From CAVTJL01 sp963735065 (GTDB lineage Bacteria > Pseudomonadota > Alphaproteobacteria > Geminicoccales > Geminicoccaceae), in NCBI GenBank assembly GCA_963735065.1, contig CAVTJL010000001.1, positions 1 through 64,000 of the forward strand: DNA of 64,000 bases. Direction: 5' to 3'. Positions within the stretch are counted from its first letter, which is position 1. Each line of letters starts with the position of its first letter. Shown here in pieces: positions 8,450 through 17,501 of this stretch. A model generated the notes under the pieces. The model was not told the origin of the DNA. It was given only the letters and a program-made list of their open reading frames with translations, and ran no database searches. A program made the position numbers and the translations under genes.

Positions 8450-9652
8450 ATGCTGCACAATGATCCGATCGCGGCGACGGCGAAGGAGGTGGTGGCCTGG
8501 CGCCAGGCGATCCACGCGCAGCCGGAGCTGGGCTTTCAGGAGCATCGGACGGCGGCCTTCGTGGCGGAGCGGCTGCGCGCGTTCGGGCTCGAGGTGCACG
8601 AGGGCATCGGCGGCACGGGGGTGGTGGGCGTGCTGCGCCGGGGAACGGGCGGGCCTGCCATCGGGCTGCGCGCCGAGCTCGATGCCCTGCCCATCCAGGA
8701 GAAGGCGGACGTGGCCTATGCCTCGACGGTGCCGGGTGTCATGCACGCCTGCGGCCATGACGGGCACACGGCGATGCTGCTGGGGGCGGCAAAGCTCCTG
8801 AGCGAGCGGGGCGATTTCGACGGCACCGTGCACTTTGTCTTTCAGCCGGCCGAGGAGAACGAGGGCGGCGGCATGCGCATGATCGAGGACGGCCTCTTCG
8901 AGCGCTTTCCGATGGAGGCGATCTTCGCCGTCCACAACTGGCCGGGCCTGCCCGTGGGCCAGATCCGCACGCGGGTGGGCCCGATGATGGCGGCCGTGGA
9001 CAATTTCGAGATTTTTGTCAGCGGCACCGGTGCCCACGCCGCCATGCCGCATCTGGGCGACGATCCGGTGCTGGCGGCGAGCGAGCTCGTGGTGGCGCTG
9101 CAGCGGGTGGTCAGCCGCACCACCGACCCGCAGGCGCCGCTGGTGCTCAGCATCACCCAGATCCATGCCGGCAATGTGGGCAACATCGTGCCGGGCGAGG
9201 TTTTTCTGCAGGGCACCTGCCGGTTCCTCGACCCGGCGCTCTCCGCGCATTGCGAGCGGCGGATCGGGGAGATCGCGGCGGGGGTGGCTGCGGCGCACGG
9301 CGTCAGGGCGAGGCTCGACTATCGGCGCGGCTATCCGCCGGTGGTCAACACCGAGGCGGGGGTCGCGCGGGCGGTCGAGGCCGCAGAGACGGCGGTGGGC
9401 GGGGAGAATGTCGTCACCGCGTTCGACCCGAGCCTCGGCTGCGAGGATTTCGCGTACATGGTGGGGGCCGTGGGCGGGGCCTATGCGTGGGTCGGTGCCG
9501 GCGAGGCGGGGCCGGGCCAGGGGCTGCACGGCGACCGTTATGTCTTCAACGACGCGATCGTGCCGGTCGTGCTGCGCTACTGGACGGCGCTGGTCGAGCG
9601 GTCGCTGCCGCGGGCGGGCCGAGGCGTCCATCGCCGCATCACCGGGACGTGA
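8450..9652 (+). CDS. M20-family metallo-amidohydrolase (hippurate hydrolase-like)
   Basis: This 400-residue cytoplasmic enzyme belongs to the M20D amidohydrolases, which cleave N-acyl amino acids such as hippurate or N-acetyl amino acids. The metal-binding motif HACGHDGHT is at residues ~99-107 and the glutamate motif PAEENEGGG follows at ~136. The lid or dimerisation domain occupies ~180-300. The C-terminal ligand region contains SLGCEDFAYM near 330, where this family places its last metal-binding residues. The start ATG 8450 follows a purine-rich GGACGGAGCG site. It is divergent from the AraC gene. The true substrate cannot be told from sequence. Confidence 0.92.
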   Translation: MLHNDPIAATAKEVVAWRQAIHAQPELGFQEHRTAAFVAERLRAFGLEVHEGIGGTGVVGVLRRGTGGPAIGLRAELDALPIQEKADVAYASTVPGVMHACGHDGHTAMLLGAAKLLSERGDFDGTVHFVFQPAEENEGGGMRMIEDGLFERFPMEAIFAVHNWPGLPVGQIRTRVGPMMAAVDNFEIFVSGTGAHAAMPHLGDDPVLAASELVVALQRVVSRTTDPQAPLVLSITQIHAGNVGNIVPGEVFLQGTCRFLDPALSAHCERRIGEIAAGVAAAHGVRARLDYRRGYPPVVNTEAGVARAVEAAETAVGGENVVTAFDPSLGCEDFAYMVGAVGGAYAWVGAGEAGPGQGLHGDRYVFNDAIVPVVLRYWTALVERSLPRAGRGVHRRITGT

Positions 9653-9807
9653 ACAGCGCCGATCCCGGGGGCGCCGGGAATCCCTGCCCAATCCGGGTGC
9701 GGCAGGATGCCCAAGGGGGTGGCGGGCAGGCGACCGGCCTTGCATGGTGCGCCGCACAAGACGGGCCTTCCCCTGGCCCGCCCTACCTGCGGGAGCTGAT
9801 CATCTCG

Positions 9808-10197
9808 ATGATCGACGAGTCATTCCTTTCGGCATGCCGGCCATGGGCGCTGGCGGCGCTGCGCATCATCACGGCGCTCCTGTTCCTCGAGCACGGGCTC
9901 TCCAAGCTCACGGGCTTCCCGGTGCCGGGGCCGGCCTCGCTGCCGCCTCTCCTGCTCGTGGCGGCGCTGATCGAGACGGTGGGCAGCCTTTTGGTGCTCG
10001 TCGGCCTCTTCACCCGGCCGGCAGCCTTCATCATGTCGGGCCAGATGGCCGTCGCCTACTTCATCGCCCACGCCTCGCAGGGCTTCTATCCGCTGGCCAA
10101 TCACGGCGAGCCGGCCATTCTTTTCTGCTTCATCTTCCTCTACATCGCGGTCGCCGGCGGCGGTGCCTTGACCGTCGACACCTACCGCAAGGCCTGA
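9808..10197 (+). CDS. DoxX-family membrane protein
   Basis: A 129-residue integral membrane protein with four hydrophobic segments: LAALRIITALLFLEHGLSKL, LLLVAALIETVGSLLVLVG, MAVAYFIAHASQGF and ILFCFIFLYIAVAGGGAL. The HGLSKL motif at the end of the first helix and the NHGEPAILFCF segment are typical of DoxX/YphA proteins. Some of these associate with redox stress or quinone-linked processes, but most have no proven role. The start ATG 9808 is taken because the family begins a few residues before the first helix. It lies 155 bp after the amidohydrolase and may share its transcript. Confidence 0.85.
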   Translation: MIDESFLSACRPWALAALRIITALLFLEHGLSKLTGFPVPGPASLPPLLLVAALIETVGSLLVLVGLFTRPAAFIMSGQMAVAYFIAHASQGFYPLANHGEPAILFCFIFLYIAVAGGGALTVDTYRKA

Positions 10198-10238
10198 CGC
10201 GCCGGCCGGGTGCAGCTCCCTCCAGGCCCGGCTTGCCT

Positions 10239-10271
10239 GCGGGGCGGAAAGAGCCGACTTTTCCGCCCCGC
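10239..10271 (+). terminator. Strong hairpin after doxX
   Basis: GCGGGGCGGAAA and its exact complement form a 12-bp stem with a 9-nt loop, 41 bp after the DoxX stop. There is no clear T-tract on the plus strand, so it may act as a rho-assisted end or as an mRNA-stabilising structure. Confidence 0.55.
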
Positions 10272-10469
10272 CGCGCCGCCCCTTCGGGCCGCAGCGGGGA
10301 AGAAGGGAGCCTTCTCGGTGCCATCGACGCGTGCGCCGGGCCATGCCCGCATCTGCCGCGGCTGCTGGGAGCGGATGCGCGTGCCGATCCCGATCCGCGG
10401 CCCGCTGGCCCTGCCGCTTCGGGCAGGTGCCAAGCCTGAGCCCGGCCGCCTGAAGGAGGGCGCGCAGCG

Positions 10470-10934
10470 ATGCCCGTGAGCGAGCCAAGCATCCGCCCTG
10501 CGACCATGGCCGATCAGGCGGCGATCGAGCGGGTCGTCCAGGACGCCTATCGCGGCTACATCCCGCGCATCGGCAAGCCCCCCGGGCCGATGCTCGACGA
10601 CTATGCGGCGCGCATCAGGGAAGGCTCGGTCAGCGTGCTCGAGGACGGCAATGGCGCCGTCGCCGGGATTCTTCTTCTGTTGGCGAAGCCGGATTTTCTT
10701 TTCCTTCTGAACGTCGCCGTTCACCCGGATTTCCAGGGCCGGGGCTTTGGACGTCTGCTGATGGCGTATGCGGAGCAGGAGGCAAAGAAAAAGGGCCTGG
10801 CCGAGATCCGCCTCTACACCCACGCCAAGATGACGGAGAACATCGCCATCTATGCGGGGATGGGCTTCGTGGAGACGGGGCGGGCGCAAGAGGAGGGGTA
10901 TGACCGGGTCTTCATGGCGAAGAGGGTCGGGTAG
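10470..10934 (+). CDS. GNAT-family N-acetyltransferase
   Basis: This 154-residue protein has the GNAT fold. The N-terminal strand-helix IRPATMADQAAIERVVQDAY is followed by the beta-4 segment LFLLNVAVHPDFQGRGFGR, which contains the acetyl-CoA pyrophosphate-binding Q/R-x-x-G-x-G/R loop. A helix (LLMAYAEQEAKKKG) and the closing strand with GFVE complete the fold. Such enzymes transfer an acetyl group to amines; the substrate is unknown. The start ATG 10470 follows GAAGGAGGG. It stands alone, with the toxin-antitoxin pair on the opposite strand 50 bp downstream. Confidence 0.9.
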   Translation: MPVSEPSIRPATMADQAAIERVVQDAYRGYIPRIGKPPGPMLDDYAARIREGSVSVLEDGNGAVAGILLLLAKPDFLFLLNVAVHPDFQGRGFGRLLMAYAEQEAKKKGLAEIRLYTHAKMTENIAIYAGMGFVETGRAQEEGYDRVFMAKRVG

Positions 10935-10984
10935 AGGTGCTGGGGCCAGGGGACGAGGCTCTCGGGCCTACACCGTCCGCTCGG

Positions 10985-11404
10985 TCATGGCAGCCTCCTG
11001 CTCAAAGCCAGGAAGTCCCGGACTGTCATGATCCGGGTGCCCTCGTGCACTGCGAGGCCCAGGAGATCGCGTTTATCGCCGGTGATGAGAAAATCGGCGC
11101 GGCCGGCCGCGGCCATCGCCAGCAGATCGTTGTCGAAAGGGTCGGCGCAGACCGCCACGTCCGGCAGGCCCTGCACCATGATCGCGAGCTGCCGCAGCTC
11201 GTTGATGAGCCGCCCGGCCAGGGCCGGCGTCAGACGCTCGCGGATCTTCGGGTAGCGGGTCACCCGCACCAGCTCGTCGAGCTGCTCGGTCGCGGTCAGG
11301 AGGTCAAAGCTGCCCTCCCGCCAGAGGACCAGAAGGTGGGCCGGGAGCGATGAGTCCACGAGCAGCGCGCTGATCAGAACATTGGTATCGACGACCAGGC
11401 GCAC
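10985..11404 (-). CDS. PIN-domain toxin (VapC-like ribonuclease)
   Basis: This 139-residue PIN-domain protein belongs to the COG1569-type 'putative toxin, PIN family'. The first catalytic aspartate is in VVDTNVLISAL at the N-terminus, and the second acidic pair is in CADPFDNDLLAMA near residue 90. The third is in LITGDKRDLLGL near 110. These residues bind Mg2+ for RNA cleavage. All expected acidic residues are present, so it should be active. It lies 4 bp downstream of the ribbon-helix-helix antitoxin gene, in the usual antitoxin-then-toxin order. Confidence 0.9.
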   Translation of the reverse strand: MRLVVDTNVLISALLVDSSLPAHLLVLWREGSFDLLTATEQLDELVRVTRYPKIRERLTPALAGRLINELRQLAIMVQGLPDVAVCADPFDNDLLAMAAAGRADFLITGDKRDLLGLAVHEGTRIMTVRDFLALSRRLP

Positions 11405-11408
11405 GGGC

Positions 11409-11672
11409 TCACCCGGCCTTGAGCGCCTTCGTCTCGCGCGCTGTCGTGACCGCCTCCTCGAGCACCTTCTCCAGCTCGTCCGGCGGCAGGTCGGCGAACT
11501 TGCTGCGGGCCTCGGCCAAGGTCTGCTCGAACACCCGCCATCGAACGGCCTCCTCGATGAATCGCGAGAGGTCGCCCTTCTTCAGTCCCCGCTGAGCCAG
11601 GAAGCTGCGCACCGCGATGTCGGTGTCCTTGGACACCGAGACGGTCCAGCGGGTGGTGGTGTCATTGGCCAC
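11409..11672 (-). CDS. Ribbon-helix-helix antitoxin partner of the PIN toxin
   Basis: From GTG 11672 the product is 87 residues. The GTG is chosen over the ATG at 11705 because an AGGAGGA site ends a few bases before it. The N-terminal strand RWTVSVSKDTDIAVRSFL and the two helices after it (KGDLSRFIEEAVRWRVFE) form the RHH DNA-binding unit. The acidic C-terminal part (LPPDELEKVLEEAV) would neutralise the toxin. It is the first gene of a two-gene operon and probably represses itself through the palindrome at 11691-11702. Confidence 0.85.
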   Translation of the reverse strand: MANDTTTRWTVSVSKDTDIAVRSFLAQRGLKKGDLSRFIEEAVRWRVFEQTLAEARSKFADLPPDELEKVLEEAVTTARETKALKAG

Positions 11673-11690
11673 GAGTCCTCCTGAATGCAC

Positions 11691-11702
11691 ATAAGCGCTT
11701 AT
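11691..11702. promoter_or_regulatory. Palindromic operator of the toxin-antitoxin operon
   Basis: ATAAGCGCTTAT is a perfect 12-bp palindrome 19 bp before the antitoxin GTG. It lies just downstream of an AT-rich minus-strand element (TATATT, complement of 11705-11711) that could be the -10 box. RHH antitoxins bind such short inverted repeats in their own promoters. The binding role is inference. Confidence 0.6.
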
Positions 11703-11799
11703 CAATATAAGGTGTTATCCGCTTTCGTGCCAGTGGCGCCCCGAAATCCGTGGAGCCGGGGATTTTCGCCCAGCCGTAGGCCTTTCTCAGGAGGCCGGC

Positions 11800-11976
11800 T
11801 CACGCATCGCCGCCCCGGGGATTGATGACCGGGATTCCGTGATCGTCGAGGTCCTTGTCCCAGGTGTGAAAGGCATCGCCATGGGCAATGGCGGCCGTAG
11901 AGCGGCCGCCATCCAGTCGAGCTCAGCTTTGGCCGGTTGCGGCCGCATCAGGCCGAAGAGAACGCTCGACGGTCTC
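11800..11976 (-). pseudogene. Remnant of a second PIN-domain (VapC) gene
   Basis: On the minus strand a short stretch resembling a VapC N-terminal part (LMRPQPAKAELDWMAA) is followed, in another frame, by a typical PIN C-terminus (AAIAHGDAFHTWDKDLDDHG, then IPVINP) ending at TGA 11800-11802. The central catalytic part is missing. It lies beside the intact PIN/RHH pair, so it may be the leftover of another toxin-antitoxin locus. The similarity is short, so this is a tentative call. Confidence 0.45.
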
Positions 11977-11983
11977 CCGGCGT

Positions 11984-12021
11984 CGCCTGGGCGAGGGTGC
12001 GCGGAGCCCCTCGCCCAGGCG
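11984..12021 (-). terminator. Hairpin terminator of the aminotransferase gene
   Basis: CGCCTGGGCGAGGG and its exact complement form a 14-bp stem with a 10-nt loop, ending 3 bp from the stop codon of the minus-strand aminotransferase gene (stop at 12025). No T-tract follows, but the position and strength fit a transcript end. Confidence 0.6.
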
Positions 12022-12024
12022 TCT

Positions 12025-13170
12025 CTACGCCGCCCGCCTTCCCGCCTCCACGACGGCAGCACCCAGCCTCGCCAGCGCCTCGTCCAGGTCCGCGAGGGGC
12101 AAATGGCCGAAGCCCAGGCGGAAGACGCGGGGGTCCTCGCCGAACCAGGTGCCGTTGCCGACGCGGACGTCCTTAGCACGGAGGGCCGCGTAGAAGCGCT
12201 CGACCGCGGCGGCGTCGAAGCTGCGGGGGCTGAGGCGCAGGCAGCAGAGGGCGCCGGCGTCGGGCCGCACCCATTCGAGATGGCCCCGATGGCTCGAGAC
12301 CAGCTGCGCCACCCGGCCGAGGCCCGCCTGCAGCAGCGCCCGCCTGGGGCCCTCGATCTCCTTGCCGCTCTTCAGGACGCGGATCGCCAGGGCCTCGTCG
12401 ATCGCCGAGCTGCAGATGATCGTGTTGAACTTGCCGAGGACGAGCTGGTCGCGGAGCGCCCGGTTGGTCGTGGTCGCCCAGCCGATGCGCAGGCCCGGCG
12501 CGCCGTGGCACTTCGAGAGCGAGGCGCAGGTGACGATGCGCGGGTGGAGTGCTGCGAAGCTCGGCTCGACGCGCTCGTCGCCATAGGCGGCCTCGCGGTA
12601 GGTCTCGTCGATGAGCAGGGCCGCGTCGGGGCAGATCCTGTCCATGCAGCACAGCACGTCGGTGAGCTCGTCGCGGGTCAGGGCGACGCCCGAGGGGTTC
12701 TGGGGCGAGGCGAGGCAGACGAGCCGCGTTGCCGGTGTCAGCGCCGCCTGCAGCCGGCCGACATCGAGGCGGTAGCCGTCCGCGAAGTCGAGGCGGAGAT
12801 GCCGCACGCGGGCGCCGACGGCCAGGAGCGCCGTCTCGGTGTTGGGGAAGACGGGCGAGCCGACGACGGCATCGCAGCCGGGCTCGCATAAGATGAAGGC
12901 CGCGAGGAACAGGGCCTGCATGCTGCCGGTCATGACGACGACATTCTCGGCAGCGATGCCCTGGCGGGCGGCGATCAGCCGGCGCAGCTCGGGTGCCCCC
13001 GCGGTCGAGCCGTAGCCGACCGGGAGCTTGCGCAGGCTCTCGATGCCGCCTTTGTCCAGGAGGGCACCCAGGACGAGGTCGGGCCCGACGCTCTCGGCCA
13101 GGTCGTAGCGCACGGCCTCGCCGGTCAGCGAGATGATGTCGTTGTGGGCGAAACGCTCGCGGATCCGCAT
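12025..13170 (-). CDS. Class I/II pyridoxal-phosphate aminotransferase
   Basis: This 381-residue protein has the fold-type I aminotransferase pattern. The cofactor-ring region is near VVVMTGSMQALFLAA, LASPQNPSGVALTRDE carries the conserved asparagine, and LLIDETYREAAYG carries the aspartate that pairs with the pyridine nitrogen. The Schiff-base lysine is in SLSKCHGAPGLRIGW near residue 235. Start ATG 13170 is chosen because AAGGAGGG lies 6 bp upstream; longer forms lack such a site. The gene is divergent from the MocR regulator, the usual arrangement in which MocR controls a PLP enzyme. The amino donor and acceptor are unknown. Confidence 0.88.
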   Translation of the reverse strand: MRIRERFAHNDIISLTGEAVRYDLAESVGPDLVLGALLDKGGIESLRKLPVGYGSTAGAPELRRLIAARQGIAAENVVVMTGSMQALFLAAFILCEPGCDAVVGSPVFPNTETALLAVGARVRHLRLDFADGYRLDVGRLQAALTPATRLVCLASPQNPSGVALTRDELTDVLCCMDRICPDAALLIDETYREAAYGDERVEPSFAALHPRIVTCASLSKCHGAPGLRIGWATTTNRALRDQLVLGKFNTIICSSAIDEALAIRVLKSGKEIEGPRRALLQAGLGRVAQLVSSHRGHLEWVRPDAGALCCLRLSPRSFDAAAVERFYAALRAKDVRVGNGTWFGEDPRVFRLGFGHLPLADLDEALARLGAAVVEAGRRAA

Positions 13171-13258
13171 CGGAAAACCCTCCTTGCCTTGCCCGACGAG
13201 GCTAGCCGCTCGACCGGAGGATAACAGAGACAGAATCCGGAAATTGCCACCATAACAG

Positions 13259-14822
13259 ATGGGCTCTATGAGGACTGTCATGGAAGCCGCGACGCGCTGG
13301 AGGATGGCGATGGACGAAGGAGCCGAAGGCGCTCGGCCCGGATCGGAGGCGGGGCATCTTTACGAGACGGTGGCGCTCACCGTGACGCGCATGATCGAGG
13401 CGGGGGCGCTGCCCATCGGGGCGCGGGCCCCTTCCCTGCGCGGCATGGCCGGACGGCACGGCATCAGCCTCTCGACGGCGCTTCAGGCCTACCGGCTGCT
13501 CGAGGACCGGGGCGTGCTGGAGGCGCGCTCGAAGTCGGGCTTTTATGTGATCGGCGACGGGCAGCCGAGCCGCGCCAAGCCCAGCCCCTCGGCCCCGCCC
13601 GAGCGGGCCCAGGCCGTCTCCATCCGCCACGACCTCCGGCAGATGCTGCGCCGCGCCGCCGATCCCGCCTATGTGCCGCTGGGCTGCGCGATCCCGGATG
13701 CGAAGCTTCTGGCGGCGGGCGGCCTCGACCGCTTTCTGGCACGCGCCGCCAGGGTGAGCGGGCTGCGCCACAACACCTACACGGAGCCCCTTGGGATCGC
13801 CGACCTCCGGCAGGAGATCGCACGGCGCGGTGCGCGCATCGGGCAGATCCTGGCGCCCGACGACATCGCCGTCACCTGCGGCTGCACCGAGGCGCTGTCG
13901 CTGGCGCTGCAGGCGACGACGCCGCGCGGCGGCACGGTGGCGATCGAATCGCCGGCCTATTTCGGCCTGCTGCAGATCCTGGAGACGCAAGGGCTGCGAG
14001 CGCTGGAGCTGCCCACCCATCCCGACCACGGCGTCGAGCCCGAGGCCCTGGCGCGGGCGCTGGGGACGGGCCGCGTCAGCAGCTGCGTCCTCTCCTCGAG
14101 CTTCAACAACCCGCTGGGCTGCTCGATGCCGGACGAGCGCAAGTGCCAGATCGTGGATCTCCTGACGCGCCACGGCGTGCCGCTGATCGAGGACGACGTC
14201 TATGGCGACATCCATTTCGGGCCGACACGGCCCCGCCCCTTCTCAGCCCTGGCGCCCGACGCCGACATCATCGCCTGCAGCTCGTTCTCGAAGACCGTGG
14301 CACCCGGCTACCGGGTGGGCTGGGTGGCATCGCGGCGGCGCATGCCGGCGATCCTCGAGGCCAAGCTGGGCTCGACCCTGTGCGGCCCGGCGCTGACGCA
14401 GCGCGCGATCGCCGACTTCCTCGTCTCGGGCGGCTACGACAATCATCTGAGGCGCATCCGCCGGGCGCTGGAGGAGAGCATCGGGCGCATGCGCCAGGCG
14501 ATCGCGCGCAGCTTTCCACCCCAGACGCGGGTGAGCGCGCCCGCGGGCGGCTTTGTTCTCTGGCTGGAGCTGCCGGGGCGGCGTCGACAGCTTCGCCCTC
14601 TATCGGGCGGCGATGGCCGAGCGGATCTGCTTCGCGCCCGGCCCGCTGTTCACGGCGACGGGCGGCTATCGGAGCTGTCTGCGCCTCAGCTGCGGCCAGG
14701 GCTGGGACCATCGCATCGAGCGCGGCGTGGAGCGCCTGGGCGAGCTCGTGGCCGACGCGCTGGAGGGCGGGACGCGCCTGACGGATGACGCGCGGATGCC
14801 GGATGGCGCGCGGGCGGACTGA
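13259..14822 (+). pseudogene. MocR-type regulator (GntR DNA-binding domain fused to aminotransferase domain), one frameshift
   Basis: The N-terminal GntR winged helix (residues ~25-95, LYETVALTVTRMIEAGALPI then HGISLSTALQAYRLLEDRGV) is joined to a fold-type I aminotransferase domain. Its motifs are SSFNNPLGC, IEDDVYGDIHFG and the PLP lysine in SSFSKTVAPGYRVGW (~340). One extra G in the run near 14578 breaks the frame. The rest (VDSFALYRAAMAERICFAPG to the end) continues to TGA 14820-14822, and the span is 521 codons plus one base. MocR proteins sense PLP or amino compounds and control neighbouring genes, here the divergent aminotransferase and the decarboxylase 27 bp downstream. The start is uncertain (ATG 13259, 13268 or 13280). 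Confidence 0.85.
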
Positions 14823-14849
14823 CAAAAAACGCGAAGCGGGAGACGGCGA

Positions 14850-16223
14850 ATGACAAAAGAGCTGCTGCGGGAGGCGGCGGAGCGGGCGCAGGCCTACCTC
14901 GCGACGGTGCGCGAGCGGCCGGTGACGCCCTCGGCCGAGGCGCTGGCGCGGCTGGGCGAGCTGCGGCATCCGCTGCCGCGGACCGGGCTCGACGCGCTGG
15001 AGGTGGTGCGGCGGCTGGACGAGATCGGCTCGCCCGCGACGGTGGCGACGGCGGGCGGGCGGTATTTCGGCCTCGTCATCGGCGGGGCCCTGCCGGCCAC
15101 GGTGGCGGCAGGCTGGCTCGCCACGGCCTGGGACCAGAACGCCTGCTTCCGCTGGACCTCGCCCATCGCGGCCACCCTCGAGGACGTGGCGCTGCAGTGG
15201 CTGGCCGAGCTTTTTTCACTGCCGCGCGGGGTGGCGGGCGCCTTCGTGACGGGGTCGTCGGTGGCGAACATGGTGGCGCTGGCGGCGGCCCGGCATGCGC
15301 TGCTGGCCCGGCAGGGATGGGACGTGGAGGCCAGGGGGCTCTATGGGGCGCCCGAGCTGCGCGTGGTGGTGGGCGACGAGGCGCATGTGACGCTCTTGAA
15401 GGCGCTGGCGCTGCTGGGGCTCGGGCGCGAGCGGGTGATCCGCGTGCCGGTGGACGGCCAGGGCCGGATGCGCGCGGACGCGCTGCCGCCGCTCGATGCG
15501 GGCACGATCGTCTGCATCCAGGCGGGCAATGTGAACACGGGCGCCTTCGATCCGGCGGCCGAGGTGTGCCGGCGTGCGAAGGAGGCCGGGGCGTGGGTGC
15601 ATGTGGACGGCGCCTTCGGCCTGTGGGCGCTGGCCGATCCGAGGCTCGCCGCCCTGACGCAGGGCTTTGCCGAGGCCAATTCCTGGGCCACCGACGGGCA
15701 CAAATGGCTGAACGTGCCCTACGACAGCGGCGTCGTGCTGGCGCGCGACGGCGCCCAGCTGCGTGCGGCGATGTCGGCCAGTGCCGCCTATCTGGCCGAG
15801 GGGGCGGCGGGCGACCGCGAGCCCTGCCACTTCACGCCCGAGGCGTCGCGGCGGGCGCGCGGCGTCGAGATCTGGGCAGCGCTTTTGTCGCTCGGGCGGG
15901 AGGGCGTGGCGGAGCTGGTCGGGCGCTGCTGCGGGCACGCGCGGACCTTCGCCGACGAGCTGACAAAAAAAGGATTCGAGGTGCTGAACGAGGTGGTGCT
16001 GAACCAGGTGCTGGTGTCGTTCGGCGCGCCCGAGGCCACGCGCGCGGTGATCGGCCGGCTTCAGGCGGGCGGGGTGTGCTGGTGCGGCGGCACCGTGTGG
16101 CAGGGGCGGACGGCGATGCGCATCAGCGTCGCCAGCTGGGCCACGACCGGGGAGGATGTGCGGGTGAGCATCGAGGCGATCGTGCGGGCGGCCGAGGAGG
16201 CGGGTGCGGTGCGGCGCGGCTGA
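14850..16223 (+). CDS. PLP-dependent group II decarboxylase / aspartate aminotransferase-family enzyme
   Basis: This 457-residue protein matches the group II PLP decarboxylases (glutamate, DOPA or cysteine-sulfinate decarboxylase-like). Substrate-binding FGLVIGGALPATVAAGWL is at residues ~71-88, and VTGSSVANMVALAAAR at ~127 holds the phosphate. WVHVDGAFGLWALAD at ~250 contains the cofactor aspartate, and the Schiff-base lysine is in ATDGHKWLN at ~280. The C-terminal small domain is complete. Start ATG 14850 follows GGGAGACGG. It is the likely target of the MocR gene just upstream. The substrate is not predictable; related enzymes are often only annotated 'aspartate aminotransferase family'. 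Confidence 0.85.
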   Translation: MTKELLREAAERAQAYLATVRERPVTPSAEALARLGELRHPLPRTGLDALEVVRRLDEIGSPATVATAGGRYFGLVIGGALPATVAAGWLATAWDQNACFRWTSPIAATLEDVALQWLAELFSLPRGVAGAFVTGSSVANMVALAAARHALLARQGWDVEARGLYGAPELRVVVGDEAHVTLLKALALLGLGRERVIRVPVDGQGRMRADALPPLDAGTIVCIQAGNVNTGAFDPAAEVCRRAKEAGAWVHVDGAFGLWALADPRLAALTQGFAEANSWATDGHKWLNVPYDSGVVLARDGAQLRAAMSASAAYLAEGAAGDREPCHFTPEASRRARGVEIWAALLSLGREGVAELVGRCCGHARTFADELTKKGFEVLNEVVLNQVLVSFGAPEATRAVIGRLQAGGVCWCGGTVWQGRTAMRISVASWATTGEDVRVSIEAIVRAAEEAGAVRRG

Positions 16224-16230
16224 TGCCCGC

Positions 16231-17311
16231 TCAGGGGGCGAAAACCGTAAAGACATAGGTGGCGAGCAGGACGAGGTGGACGATGCCCTGACAAAAGATT
16301 CGTCCGTCCCGTGCCGTAGGTGATGATGGCGACCGCGAAGCCCAGCGCCATCAGGATGCTGTTGCCCTGGGAGATGCCGAGCTGCAGCGGCTGGCCGATC
16401 CAGGCCGAGACGAGCGCCACCGTGGGCACGGCGAGCCCGATCGAGGCGACGCCGCTGCCGAGCGAGAGGTTGATGCTGGCCTGCAGGCGGTTGCGGGCGG
16501 CGGCGCGGACGGCGGCCGCGGTCTCGGGCAGCAGCACGATGGCGGCCACGATGACGCCCACGATGGCGATGGGGGCGCCCAGGGCCTGCACGGCGCCCTC
16601 GAGTGCTGGGGCCAGGCTCTTGGCCAGCAGGACGACGGCCAGCAGCGCCACGACCAGAAGGCCCAGCGACAGAAGCGCCATGCGCCCGCTGGGGCGCGCA
16701 TGCTCCGCGCGGTCGTCGTCGCCGGGCGGCAGGAAGTAGACGCGGTGCCAGTTGGTCTGAACGAACAAAAAAGCGCCGTAGAGGCCGATGCAGGCGAGCG
16801 AGACGAAGGCCAGCTGCACGGGCGAGTAGTAGGGGCCCGGCGCCGAGACGAGGGCGTTGGGCAGCACAAGAACAAGAATGGCCATCGGGATCAGGACGGC
16901 GAGGAAGGCATTGGCCCCCTCGACCCGGAACTCGGTTTCCTTTTGCCGGAAGGCGCCGACGACGATGCACAAGCCGGCAAGCCCGTGCAGCACCAGCATG
17001 ACGACGGCATGGACCGAATCGCGCAGGAGCGCCGGGTTGGGCTCGGCGCCCAGCATCATCGAGACGATGAGGCCGACCTCGATGACGGTGACGGCAAAGG
17101 CGAGGACCAGCGTGCCGAAGGGCTCGCCCACCCGGAGCGCCACGACCTCGGCGTGATGCACGGCGGCCACGACGTTGCCGAGGAGGAAGGCCGCGACGAG
17201 GATGGCGAGGAGGCCCAGGCCCACCTTGCCGATGACGAGCCAGGCGAGAAGGCCCAGCACCGGCAGGACGATGGTGTGCAGCGGGATCTTGTCGGTTGGG
17301 GCGCCGGCCAT
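16231..17311 (-). pseudogene. chaA: Calcium/sodium:proton antiporter (ChaA-like), frameshift at the last helix
   Basis: The product is an inner-membrane CaCA-type cation/proton antiporter with about ten hydrophobic helices. The first alpha repeat has ALRVGEPFGTLVLAFAVTVI with the family's GEP(Y/F)GT signature and its acidic partner EVGLIVSMML. The second repeat has PETAAAVRAAARNRLQASIN and SLGSGVASIGLAVP. Near 16292 an extra G shifts the frame just before the final helix, which in the corrected frame reads IVHLVLLATYVFTVFAP and stops at 16231. The span is 360 codons plus one base. Start ATG 17311 gives the normal N-terminus. It would export Ca2+ or Na+ under salt or alkaline stress. Confidence 0.85.
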
Positions 17312-17501
17312 GTCTTTTTTGTATGCGCAGGGCGGCGGGGGAGACAATCGTTTCGTGGTGGGCGGGGCCGATCGATGGGAGCGCTCGGCACGTGCGCGGA
17401 GGGCGGATCTCCTCCCGGCCATGGCACAGCGTGCTATGGTTCGCCGTCGCAGGGGGCAGCAGAACAGGCCCTTTGCGAGGAAGCCTTGCAGGAGGCTCGA
17501 G

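Noticed and set aside
10198..10469. A gene in the gap between doxX and the GNAT gene.
   Set aside because: Only hairpins and GC-driven frames are present; the 89-codon frame there has no start signal or recognisable domain.
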